From: Myxocyprinus asiaticus
Taxonomy: Eukaryota; Chordata; Actinopteri; Cypriniformes; Catostomidae
Length of the DNA stretch: 64,000 nt
Direction: 5' to 3'
NCBI RefSeq assembly: GCF_019703515.2
Contig: NC_059362.1
Span: forward strand, 45,847,826-45,911,825
Below are positions 13,180 to 23,934 of this stretch, piece after piece; the first letter of the stretch is position 1; every line of letters starts with the position of its first letter. Made by a program: the position numbers and the translations under genes. Under the pieces are notes generated by a model. It made no database searches and had not been told where the DNA came from. It saw only the letters and a list, made by a program, of their open reading frames with translations.

Positions 13180-15747
13180 CTCATTAGTTCAGGAATCGGA
13201 CTACACTGGTCGAACTGTGTGTTTCACACTGTAGATTCAATAGAACCAGTTCGTTAGAATCATTAGTTCAGGAATCGGACTACACTGGTCGCACTGTGTT
13301 TCACACTGTAGATTCAATAGAACCGGTTCATTAGAGTCATTCATTCAGGAATCGGACTACACTAGTCGCACCATGTTTTTCACACTGTAGATTCAATAGA
13401 ACCGGTTCATTAGAGTCATTCATTCAGGAATCGGACTACACTAGTCGCACCATGTTTTTCACACTGTAGATTCAATAGAACCGGTTCATTAGAGTCATTC
13501 ATTCAGGAATCGGACTACATTGGTCGCACTGTGTTTCACACTGTAGATTCAATAGAACCGGTTCATTAGAGTCATTCGTTCAGGAATCGGACTACACTAG
13601 TTGCACCATGTGTTTCACACTGTAGATTCAATAGAACCGGTTCATTAGAGTCATTCATTCAGGAATCGGACTACACTAGTCGCACCATGTGTTTCACGCT
13701 GTAGATTCAATAGAACCGGTTCATTAGTCATTCATTCAGGTATCGGACTACACTGGTCGCACTGTGTTTCACGCTGTAGATTCAATAGAACCGGTTCATT
13801 AATCATTCATTCAGGTATCGGACTACACTGGTCGCACCATGTGTTTCACACTGTAGATTCAATAGAACCGGTTCATTAGAGTCATTAGTTCAGGAATCGG
13901 ACTACATTGGTCGCACTGTGTTTCACACTGTAGATTCAATAGAACCGGTTCATTATAGTCATTCGTTCAGGGATTGGACTACACTGGTCGCACCATGTGT
14001 TTCACACTGGAGATTCAATAGAACCGGTTCATTAGAGTCATTAGTTCAGGAATCGGACTACACCGGTCGCACCATGTGTTTCACACTGTAGATTCAATAG
14101 AACCGGTTCATTAGAGTCATTCATTCAGGAATCGGACTACACTGGTCGCACCATGTGTTTCACACTGTAGATTCAATAGAACCGGTTCATTAGAGTCATT
14201 CATTCAGGTATCGGACTACACTAGTTGCACCATGTGTTTCACGCTGTAGATTCAATAGAACCGGTTCATTAGAGTCATTCGTTCAGGAATCGGACTACGC
14301 TGGTCGCACTGTGTTTCAAACTGTAGATTCAATAGAACCGGTTCATTAGAGTAATTAGTTCAGGAATCAGACTACACTGGTCACACCATGTGTTTCAAAC
14401 TGTAGATTCAATAGAACCGGTTCATTAGAGTCATTGGTTCAGGAATCAGACTACACTGGTTGCACTGTGTTTCACACTGGAGATTCAATAGAACCGGTTC
14501 ATTAGGGTCATTCGTTCAGGAATCGGACTACACTGGTCGCACTGTGTTTCGCACTGTAGATTCAGTAGAACCGGTTCATTAGAGTCATTCCTTCAGGAAT
14601 CGGACTACACTTGTCGCACCATGTGTTTCACACTGTAGATTCAATAGAACCGGTTCATTAGAGTCATTCGTTCAGGAATCGGACTACACTGGTCGCACCA
14701 TGTGTTTCACGCTGTAGATTCAATAGAACCGGTTCATTAGAGTCATTAGTTCAGGAATCAGACTACACTGGTCGCACCATGTGTTTCACGCTGTAGATTC
14801 AATAGAACCGGTTCATTAGAGTCATTCGTTCAGGAATCGGACTACACTGGTCGCACCATGTGTTTCACGCTGTAGATTCAATAGAACCGGTTCATTAGAG
14901 TCATTCCTTCAGGAATCGGACTACACTTGTCGCACCATGTGTTTCACACTGTAGATTCAATAGAACCGGTTCATTAGAGTCATTCGTTCAGGAATCGGAC
15001 TACACTGGTCGCACCATGTGTTTCACGCTGTAGATTCAATAGAACCGGTTCATTAGAGTCATTCGTTCAGGAATCGGACTACACTGGTCGCACTGTGTTT
15101 CACACTGTAGATTCAATAGAACCGGTTCATTATAGTCATTCGTTCAGGAATCGGACTACACCGGTCGCACTGTGTTTCACACTGTAGATTCAATAGAACC
15201 AATTCATTAGAGTCATTCATTCAGGAATCAGACTACACTGGTCGCACTGTGTTTCACACTGTAGATTCAATAGAACCGGTTCATTAGAGTCATTCCTTCA
15301 GGAATCAGACTACACTAGTCGCACCATGTGTTTCACGCTGTAGATTCAATAGAACCGGTTCATTAGAGTCATTCGTTCAGGAATCAGACTACACTAGTCG
15401 CACCATGTGTTTCACACTGTAGATTCAATAGAACCGGTTCATTAGAGTCATTCCTTCAGGAATCGGACTACACTAGTCGCACCACGTGTTTCATGCTGTA
15501 GATTCAATAGAACCAATTCATTAGAGTCATTCCTTCAGGAATCGGACTACACTGGTCGCACCATGTGTTTCATGCTGTAGATTCAATAGAACCGGTTCAT
15601 TAGAGTCATTCGTTCAGGAATTAGACTACACTGGTCGCACCACGTGTTTCATGCTGTAGATTCAATAGAACCGGTTCATTAGAGTCATTCGTTCAGGAAT
15701 CGGACTACACTGGTCGCACCATGTGTTTCACACTGTAGATTCAGTAG
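13180..15747. repeat. Minisatellite, about 33 units of 74-80 bp with AACCGGTT in nearly every unit
   Basis: Tandem units begin roughly GATTCAATAGAACCGGTTCA and continue through TCATTCGTTCAGGAATCGGA and CTACACTGGTCGCACCATGT. Two length classes recur: units with GCACCATGTGTTTC and units with GCACTGTGTTTC, about 3 bp shorter. I count about 29 perfect copies of the palindrome AACCGGTT and three degenerate ones (AACCAGTT near 13245, AACCAATT near 15198 and 15514). Units near the left edge are most diverged. The array starts about 3 kb beyond the hlx1 stop codon side and has no coding frame. Confidence 0.96.
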
Positions 15748-17150
15748 TGGGGCAGCAATATCATATGGTGTATAATGACGGTAGATTTTAACTGAAAGGA
15801 GTTCTCAGTGTATTTATTCTTAAATTTCAGGTCGGGACAGATTGTCACATGTTTTATATATTGTCATTTTATAAAATTTTTATTCATTTATTTTTTTATT
15901 TAATTTTTACACTTTTATTGCATAATAAATGTGTGCTTTATAATTGTATTACTTTTAAAATCTTGATAAAAAGCCCTAAATAGCCTATTTAATAGCAAGT
16001 TGCATTGTGACAACTTATGTCACAAAAAGCCAGAGTGTGTTGAACTATATCTTTTTTCTTTTTCTTTTTCCTGGACAATAACAGTGGAAATGTTCAATAG
16101 CCACAACTTTGTGCGTATACAGAAATTTCATTTAAAAAAATCAAACTACTTGAGTAACATTCACTGGAGTAAAAAGTGTGACAATGAGCCAGGTTTGCCC
16201 TGTATGTACATATGAGCATAAAATGTGTAGAATGCTGAATAGAACTACAAATAGAAATCAATTTAATGTAAATATAAATTTTCACATGTTCATACTTGCA
16301 AGACAAAGTATACATACTGTTCAAGCACATAAACTGAAAATGTTGGGATGTTCAAGATTTATGGATGTCCTTTAAACCTAATTATTCTCATAGACACAAA
16401 TGCCCTTAACAGGCCTGATTGAGGTTGTAGACTTAAACACGTTTTTGTGGTGGGTTGACCAGTGTTTATGATGCAATGCTCACAAGACCATTTATGAACA
16501 GTTTATGAAAGTTCAACTGGTCTTTTCAATTTATGAACTGACCTCAATCAACTACATAAATGACCTGCTATCATAGGATAATGAGAAATTGTTTACCCTT
16601 ATATCAAAAGCCTGAGTTTTTAAACCAGACCAGGGCGTCTAGAATGTTTAGTAAATGTGGTGTAATTTTTTTCTCTTTTTTTTTTTTTTTTTTTTGGCAA
16701 TACTTGCAATCTACAAGGACTCAAGATGTGAAATAGAAGCTAATAGTAATGTCAGAAGGCTCTAATATCTCTAGATGGATTATTGTCTAAATCCTCAAAT
16801 AGTTTTGCCATTAGAACATTGACATTACACATTGCATGGCGTGTGAAGTGTAGCTTAGACAGCCAGAGTCCATAAATGGAGTAGTTTCTGATGCGCTGAT
16901 CTGAACCTACATTCATAAAACATACTCATCCGCTCCGTTGCTGATATCTGGAGCCAGTGAATGTATACAAACTACAAATCCAAGCTCTTCACTCTCTGTT
17001 TATTGTTGGATGCCAAATATTACCCAGCTCACATTTTTCAGGGTGAAAAAGCCTTGGCAGAATTACATTAACACTGTCTACTGCACCATTTATCACAGCC
17101 TTATGATGTGAATGTTTAATAAACGGATAGAAAAAAACAATTAAATGACA
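15748..17150. other. Intergenic DNA downstream of hlx1, partly non-repetitive
   Basis: 15748-16380 is AT-rich. 16380-17130 looks single-copy with balanced composition apart from a T-run at 16672-16695, and could hold conserved non-coding DNA, but no motif decides this. No gene is seen. Confidence 0.4.
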
Positions 17151-18252
17151 CAGGGGAGACTGGGGCATGTTGTCACACTCTGTTGGGGTAAGTTGTCACA
17201 ATGGGAACCTGTTGTTTATTGACTTTTATTTGAAAAGAATACCTTTGATTGAAATATGAAATACTATCTAAAGTTTAAAAAAAGCCATTTTTCTCAACAT
17301 TTTTGTATTTATGTTAGGGATACACCGATATAAACCTGTTTTGGCCGATACAAATACCGATTGTGCTTTAGAAATGTACAAAGTGGTATAAAAGCTGTTT
17401 TATTCTAACAATAAATCATTTCCAGTGAACTTCGGTTGGATCTGATGAACACATGACAGGCTGAAATTAACATATATATATATATATATATATTGCACTT
17501 ATAAAAAATTGTTGCACTTCTATAAGTGTTTGATAATTGTTTCTTTAATTTACACTCAAAAAATATGATTATGATCTTTATACAATGCAATAAATGTATG
17601 TAATTATAAATAAACCATCGTCTTGTCATATGGACATTTTCATGCTGATATGAGGATGGTTTTAATTTGGTCAATAATTCGCTACTAAATATCGGTGGCC
17701 GATACAGTACATACAGTAAATATTGGTGCATCCTTAATTTATGTATTTATGTACATATAGGATATCTCTAGTATTTATATATAAATGTATATGCTATCTA
17801 ATGGCTTTTAATCAAAATGCAAATAGCAAAACAATAAAACACAAAGCAATTCATGAAAAGTAACAAATAAATCAGACCATTGTTTTGGCCAACAGAAAGT
17901 GTAATTAATTTTGTTTAAAACTACAACACTATGCTGGGACAACTTGCCCCAACATAAAAACCCTGACATATTAAAATAAAGTCTCCTGATAACACAATTC
18001 TTGTTCATTAATAAAAGTTGTCTCTTGTCTTGATGCCAGTGTTATTTTTATTCAAATGTGATAATATAGTAGATTTAGTTTGGAGTAAATAACTCAACAG
18101 TGGCCTAATATATTATATGTTGCACATGCAAAACGACAGCTAGAGAAAATCAGATCATTTTTGCAATTGATCTTTTGACTTAAAACCTTAGATACTGAGA
18201 TGTATCTGTTGTGACAACTTCCCCTTGTGACAACCTGCCCCGGTCTCCTCTA
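17151..18252. mobile_element. 1.1-kb DNA transposon with GGGGAGAC termini, no transposase
   Basis: The left end (GGGGAGACTGGGGCATGTTG then TCACA) and the right end (TGTGACAACCTGCCCCGGTC then TCCTC) form inverted termini of about 25 bp with few mismatches. Subterminal GTTGTCACA/TGTGACAAC motifs recur inside. No clear target duplication could be read. It hosts a younger MITE at 17315. No transposase frame remains. Confidence 0.65.
17315..17736. mobile_element. 422-bp hAT-type element nested in the previous one
   Basis: Inverted ends TAGGGATACACCGATA at the left and TATTGGTGCATCCTTA at the right, with a perfect 8-bp duplication ATTTATGT at 17307-17314 and 17737-17744. It contains an (AT)n run near 17472-17493. 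No coding capacity. Confidence 0.85.
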
Positions 18253-18777
18253 TGATGGATGCATATTGTTTTTTGTCGTATTAATGTTCTCAAATTATTT
18301 GCAATGTCATTTGCAATTTTGTTTAAAATGTCACAATAATATGAGTTAGATGGATAATTGCGAAAACGTCTCAGTTATAACTTACTCAATTGTGCAGTTT
18401 TGTTACAGAACAGCTGACAAGTAAAAAAAACTTACTTTCGGGGAAGAAGTCTAGTATTGCAAGAGTTCATAACTGAAGTGGACAAATTCTCACGAGATAC
18501 CAACTGATTAATAACCGATAGGTCTTTATTTATATCTTTAAACGTAATCTATAAGCCATGTATCAAATCTAATAGTAGTAGTAATAATAATTTATAGAAC
18601 TGTGTTTATTATATTTATTCTGACTAACTTCATAAATTGCAACCTTATTTTTCCACTAATTTATCCACGGAGGAAATGCTTTAATTAAATTGTTAAAAGT
18701 AATATTGCAACTCTTGATTAAAGTGCATTGATCATTTCCATATAAATACACCACTTGGAATAGGCTATGAACAAACT

Positions 18778-18783
18778 TTTATT
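18778..18783 (-). terminator. hlx1: Candidate polyadenylation signal of hlx1
   Basis: AATAAA on the minus strand, about 90 nt past the hlx1 stop codon. It is the first canonical hexamer after the stop; a longer 3' UTR using a later signal is possible. Confidence 0.5.
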
Positions 18784-18872
18784 TACATTTTCAGTGCAAA
18801 TACTTACAGACAAAATATAATACAATCATCTTAATTCATGAACATTCGATTCCCAAATCGATTCCCGGTTCC

Positions 18873-21432
18873 TCACAGCAGTATTTGCGTCGCTGTGCTC
18901 GGTTCTGTCACGGAGTTTATTGTGGATGTGTCCTCTGTGCTCACGGGACCCGGTCCAGGAATAATCACACTGGCTTTATTGAGTTCAGAAATGTCCACGT
19001 CGCTTTTGTCATCCGGTGCATCCTCGAATTCGGACTCGCTCGGTTCGCTGTCGCATTCGGAATCGTCGCGCTCTTTCTGTTCGGACTCGGTCGCGGATTT
19101 ATCCGGTTGTTCTTTCTCTTTGTCCTTCTGGGACTGCGCTTCTTTAGAGTGCCTCCATTTCATTCGTCGGTTCTGGAACCAAACTTTGACCTAAAAAAAT
19201 ACAAATAATAATAAATAAAAAAAATTCAAAACAATATATATATATATAAACAATATTGTGGTTTGCATGTTATGAGATTTATGCAAAACGATCAATGACT
19301 TTTATGATAAAAAAAAATGTATTTATGTAGTTATGTATTTAAAGCCTATAGAATTGTATCTATATTATTTGTTTTATTATTTTGATGCTAACAGTCTCAT
19401 GACAACTCGCAATAATTCGTACGAGATGGCGAAATCGTCAGATAATGTGCGACTTGGCAGCGACTTTTATTCCCATCTGAGACCAACCAATTAACATGCA
19501 GAATGCATCACGTTTGAGCTGTCCTCCTCAAACACTTTGCTTTAAGAAATGAAACCTCTGTGAACAAATGACCTTTATTTATTTTTTTCTTAATTATTTA
19601 TTTTTTATTTTTATTAATGCAATACAAATGTCTCGGGTTGCACTTCGAAATACACACTACAATCGGCTATTTAGAACCGTATAAAATTATTAATCTAAAG
19701 GTTTCAAAGATTAAATGAGTGCACAGATTTAAAAAGGGGGTTTAAACTTTTAAACAAGGCAGAGATCCAATTTCCAAACTTTACTGGAGAGTTAAATTTG
19801 TAAAGCTGTCGTGGCGTTTCGATATAAGACCGAAACTCTTGCCCAGTGCCATAAATTAGGATGTTTTGAAATGAAGCACAACTGTGACCCTCCTTTATTT
19901 CCAATAATTCTTATATTTGACTTTCATTTCCCCTCGAAAAATGTCGCAATGTCGATGTGCTTGTTTTTTTTTTTTTTGTTTTTTGTTTTTTTTTTTGCAT
20001 TATGGTGAAGTGTCGTAATGAATAAAACCATCATTTCTATATTACTTTAAGACGTAAATTGCATGATTAATTATGGATAACAGCTGATCAGTTCAACTCT
20101 AGCTCACCTGTGCATCGGTGAGGCCCAGCATAGCTGCCAGTTGTTTCCGGTCCGGTTTCGTGACATACTTTTGGATTTCGAAACGTTTCTCGAGTCCTTT
20201 TCTCTGGAGGTTGGAGAACACGGCTCTGGACCAGGATCTTTTTCTCTTGTACGTCTGTGGCATTGTGTCTTTGGATAGAATTGCATACGGCCCTGATGAG
20301 TCAAACAACACAGCACCGTTATTTGAGTTGAACTTGAGCATAATGGGAATTCTATTTCTAGTAGAAAACCATTATAATTTCAATGCATGCCTTTTACTGA
20401 CCAAATTGCATGTTATAAATGGTGCATAGAAATTCAGAGGACAATTCCAAGTTGCGTTTTATGCATGCAAGTTCTCCATGATGTCTATTTGGGGCTTAAT
20501 TTGAATGGCGTGAGATGCCTACACTACCTGGGAAGGTGTCCTGAAACTGATGTTGCCCTGATTGTCTGGCGGCATTGCCTATAGAACCCATCATGGAGGA
20601 GGTTTCGCTCATGGCCGGGTCTATGGACGCGAAGTACGGGCTCGCAGATACATGGACTGCTGACTGCCGATTCTGACTAATAATCGATGTGAGATCTGTT
20701 ACAGAACGACAAAAACCAATATGAACTGTATCACACAATCTATTGAAATATATCCTAATATAGTGCAGGAATAGCACTCTGTCTTCATTCGTTGCTTTTG
20801 TAAATTCATTTTATAGGCATAAACCATATGAAACTACTTCTATTCGTTAATGCCCCGCTATAAAGGCTCTATAACAAGAGCACCCGGATTCTTAAATATA
20901 CTGTTCTAATTAGTCTACTTGTATTGTCTCTGTCATACATCTGAGGGAAGTTATGGGAATTGGTATTTGCATATTTTGTTTAAAACATTGTCTCACCTCG
21001 CAATGATGTTTCTTTCGCTTTTGGCTCGAAGTCTGTGGATAATATCCGATCAATCCCGAATTTGAGGTCTTTACTGGACGGTGGAGGCGCGGACTGCGCG
21101 TTAATCGCGGCTCTGGACACAGATGTCAAGTGTATTCCATGCCTGTGATAAGCAGACGCGGGGTTCATCCGTGCGCTGAACACCGGCGACGCGTCCGGAG
21201 TGACCGGGGAAGGGCGCAGTGGAGATCCCGACGAATGAACTTGCGCCCGGGCTCCAATATGAGCCATTAGCGCCGATGACCCGGGGATATTTTCAGCATC
21301 TCCAACGTGCAGGATATCAGCGATACAAAACGAGGGTTTTTTCATGGTATCCACCCCAAAACCGCCCGAACAGTACGCAGTCCAAAGGCTAAAATTCGAT
21401 GCGTAAAAGGGATTCAGTCCCGTCGTATACAT
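18873..21432 (-). CDS. hlx1: H2.0-like homeobox transcription factor Hlx1, 4 exons, complete
   Basis: Exons on the minus strand are 21432-20997, 20695-20528, 20292-20108 and 19190-18873, with GT-AG introns whose phases close in frame to 368 residues and a TGA. The homeodomain spans about residues 220-279 ([26 protein letters not shown] with Asn270 as the invariant recognition Asn). An intron splits it between homeodomain positions 44 and 45, a site known from several homeobox classes. Residues 35-41 (FCIADIL) and 125-131 (FGIDRIL) both fit the eh1 motif that recruits Groucho/TLE corepressors. The DTFPGPYA and [15 protein letters not shown] context before the homeodomain and the acidic, Ser-rich C-terminus match HLX rather than DBX or other NK-like classes. 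The start is the first ATG in frame, [15 protein letters not shown], equivalent to the mammalian start, with A at -3. The product is a nuclear regulator needed for gut, liver and haematopoietic development in vertebrates. Confidence 0.96.
19390..19530. repeat. Fragment of the TACGA dispersed repeat in hlx1 intron 3
   Basis: Shares the ATTCGTACGAGATGGCGAAA block with the copies at 3960-4865. It lies in the last hlx1 intron (19191-20107), which otherwise shows a T-rich run at 19964-19996 and no gene. Confidence 0.6.
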
Positions 21433-21456
21433 CCTTGCAGAAGAAGTCAAACGCAA

Positions 21457-21462
21457 CTACAT
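21457..21462 (-). promoter_or_regulatory. hlx1: Start-stop micro-uORF (ATG TAG) in the hlx1 leader
   Basis: On the minus strand an ATG is followed directly by TAG, ending 24 nt before the hlx1 start codon. Such minimal uORFs are known in other genes to pause ribosomes. It matters only if transcription begins upstream of 21462, which is likely but not shown. Its own Kozak context is weak (T at -3). Confidence 0.5.
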
Positions 21463-21554
21463 GTAATGACAAGCAGGAGTTGCCCTCACTCTCGTCTCTC
21501 CTCAAGTATGCAACTCCAGACAGTGGTCCAAAAAGCTCTAAGCAGGGGTTCCGT

Positions 21555-21582
21555 TATTGATTGGCTCTTTCTGAGCCAATGG
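21555..21582 (-). promoter_or_regulatory. hlx1: Palindromic double CCAAT box in the hlx1 promoter
   Basis: ATTGGCTC (21560-21567) and GAGCCAAT (21573-21580) are perfect 8-bp inverted arms around a 5-bp spacer, about 130-150 nt before the start codon. Each arm is a good NF-Y site, one in each orientation. No TATA box is evident nearby. The position fits a TATA-less proximal promoter for hlx1. Confidence 0.55.
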
Positions 21583-23436
21583 AAACTCACAGAACAATCC
21601 AACACGCCCCAAATAGACATACTTGAACTGAAAAAGATCACATCAATTACGATCGTTCAAATGACCCCCAGTTATAGGGTAGCCTATTATTTAAATGATT
21701 CTAAAACATATTAATTATACAAATTATATTTATCATTTCAATCGGATATCGAAAAGAACTACTCGCAGAATTGTAGGCCTACCTAAAATCAAAATTCATA
21801 CATTTATACAGTTAATTAATTGTTGGATTAAATCGAACTAATTAATATACACTCCAAAAAAATATTTAAGCCTTTTGCGCATTTCATTTAGGTAACAAAT
21901 CTCCAACTAATTGATATATTTAAAATATTTACGTTTTATTCATTTAGTTAAAGATTACTCAATTATATCTGTCATGCGTAAATCTTAAAAACGGGCTTAA
22001 ATATATTATTATTATTATTATTATTATGTATTTGATTTTTTGTGTGTGTGTGTTTGTGTTTGTGTGTTTTAAACCCACAATTTTATTTCTCGGGGTTTCA
22101 ACAAATACTAGGCAATGCGTTGTATGCTATAAAGGCCTATATATGAATAAATAGCATTTCGATTTTGTTAATGAATTAACATTTCATTTGTTTTAACGTT
22201 TTACATTTTATAATTGTTTTTGTTTGTTTTAGAGGCATTTAAGTAGCTATTTATTTAGTCCATTATAAATCGAGGTTTTGCGTGTTGTTTTTGAGTTTAA
22301 AAATAAAGCACATCCATTTTAATAAGCAAATGACCCGCAATCAGTTTTATAATATCCTTCAAACGACGCCTTGCATTTGTCGCTGGTCTGTAAGTGTGCT
22401 CTGTTTTTGTTGCTCTATTGAGATTAAGGAAACAGGAGTTTCTCGATGCAGGTCATCCTGTTTTTGATGAGCCCTGATTCAGGCTAAATGAGCGGATATT
22501 CCTGCTAGATTTGGGCCCAAAATAGAACATGCTTTAGTATTTTAGGATACAGCAGAGCACCCTTATTTCCTCCGGCTCAGAGAGCTGGAACTTTATAATG
22601 ACTGTTAGCACTTCCCTTTTTCAATATTTGTGCAACTTTATCTCAACTCGCAAGTCGCACGGTGACGCAAATCCGTCCTTATGCTTTTAATAAACAGAGG
22701 AAATCTATTCACTGCCGAAACGAAAACACAATTAACTTCAGAGGCGATACTTCATCCATATGTACAAGTTCAACCCATGACAACTTTAGATTACTGTGCC
22801 AAAATTAGTGGAGAAATAATAGCCTAATAATTAATAGTACAGTGTGTAGGCTACTAATATACAAAAATAGCATTTCCATGACATGTCCTTGCATGTAAAC
22901 ATGTATGTTTAAAACCGATGTCGTATGTTTATGCAGATGGTGTTTTGTTTTTTAGAAAATCTCTCTTCCTCTGATGGCGTTCGTTAGACGTGATTCATTA
23001 CCGGAAAGGTCTATGACCCTCTGCCTCCTATCACGGTGTTTTCGAGTGACTCCATTGCAGTTGAAATTTTGAGATGAAATGTAACGCGTTGCTCTCGATC
23101 AGCAGTCAAAACAATGCAGGGAAGAGGATGCGGAAGACGCGCTGCGCGTTATTTCAGGTGCCGCGTCATGAAAGAGTCGAGACTCACAGATGAGATGATG
23201 CAGAGAAGGTAATAAAACCGACCGAGGGCACCTCATGTACTCATTCATGAACAATGAACTCTGGAGCAATGTTATCATTTATTATTGCATTCATTGTTTG
23301 TTAATTAATTTGAAACCTCATATCAGAATCACATCCTCAAAATTAGACTTTCGTAGGCCCTTGTTAAATTGTACATTTTTAAATGTTTTTTTATTTATTT
23401 ATGTATTTTTATGTCATGATCTTAATTAAAATAAAT
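21583..23436. other. Upstream flank of hlx1
   Basis: Contains an (ATT)n run at about 22005-22026, GT-rich DNA at 22040-22070, and from about 22480 to 23230 a stretch of more balanced, apparently unique sequence that could hold distal promoter or enhancer elements. No coding exon is seen. Confidence 0.35.
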
Positions 23437-23834
23437 AAAGGAATATTCCAAGTTCAGTTCAATCGACAGTATTTCTGGCATAATGTTGACTACTACAAAA
23501 ATTAATTCCGACACGTCACTTCTTTTCTTAAAAAATAATAATAAATACTCTCTGTTTCAAACAGACACAAGACGTAAACAATGTGTGTGTTAACATGATT
23601 CTAGTGTGATAAAATCACTTACTAACCGCATCTGTTTAAAGTTATATCCAATTTTACAACTTCATTGTCATGATGACGTAACGCCGTAATCCGTCTTAAA
23701 TAATACACACGTTTAAACAGAATTAATGTAAGTGCTTTTGCACAATTATAATCTTCACATTTCTGCATTTAACCCGACCAAAATGATGCTGTCGATTGAC
23801 CTTAACTTGTGTTGAACCCGGAATATTTCTTTAA
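23437..23834. mobile_element. Foldback MITE (AAAGGAATATTCC family), copy 1
   Basis: Starts AAAGGAATATTCCAAGTTCA and ends with the related inverse GAACCCGGAATATTTCTTTAA; inner arm blocks (AATCGACAGTATTTCTGGCA and ATGCTGTCGATTGACC) pair. The family recurs at 34355-34979, with relics near 44915-44985 and 60550-60610. Confidence 0.7.
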
Positions 23835-23897
23835 AGACAGAAAAAAGTAACATTTTTACATTTACGGTTTAAATAAATGTATTGTTATAAATTATAA

Positions 23898-23902
23898 TGA
23901 TG

Positions 23903-23934
<32 letters not shown>
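23898..23934. repeat. (AAT)n microsatellite
   Basis: About twelve AAT triplets in a row. Shorter ATT runs follow at about 23997-24015. Confidence 0.9.

Noticed and set aside
13180..15747. CRISPR-like repeat array
   Set aside because: Whole units repeat with no unique spacers, and the context is a vertebrate genome; it is a minisatellite.
21433..21456. Longer Hlx1 N-terminus from a TTG at 21456
   Set aside because: Not an ATG, and the ATG at 21432 matches the start of HLX in other vertebrates.
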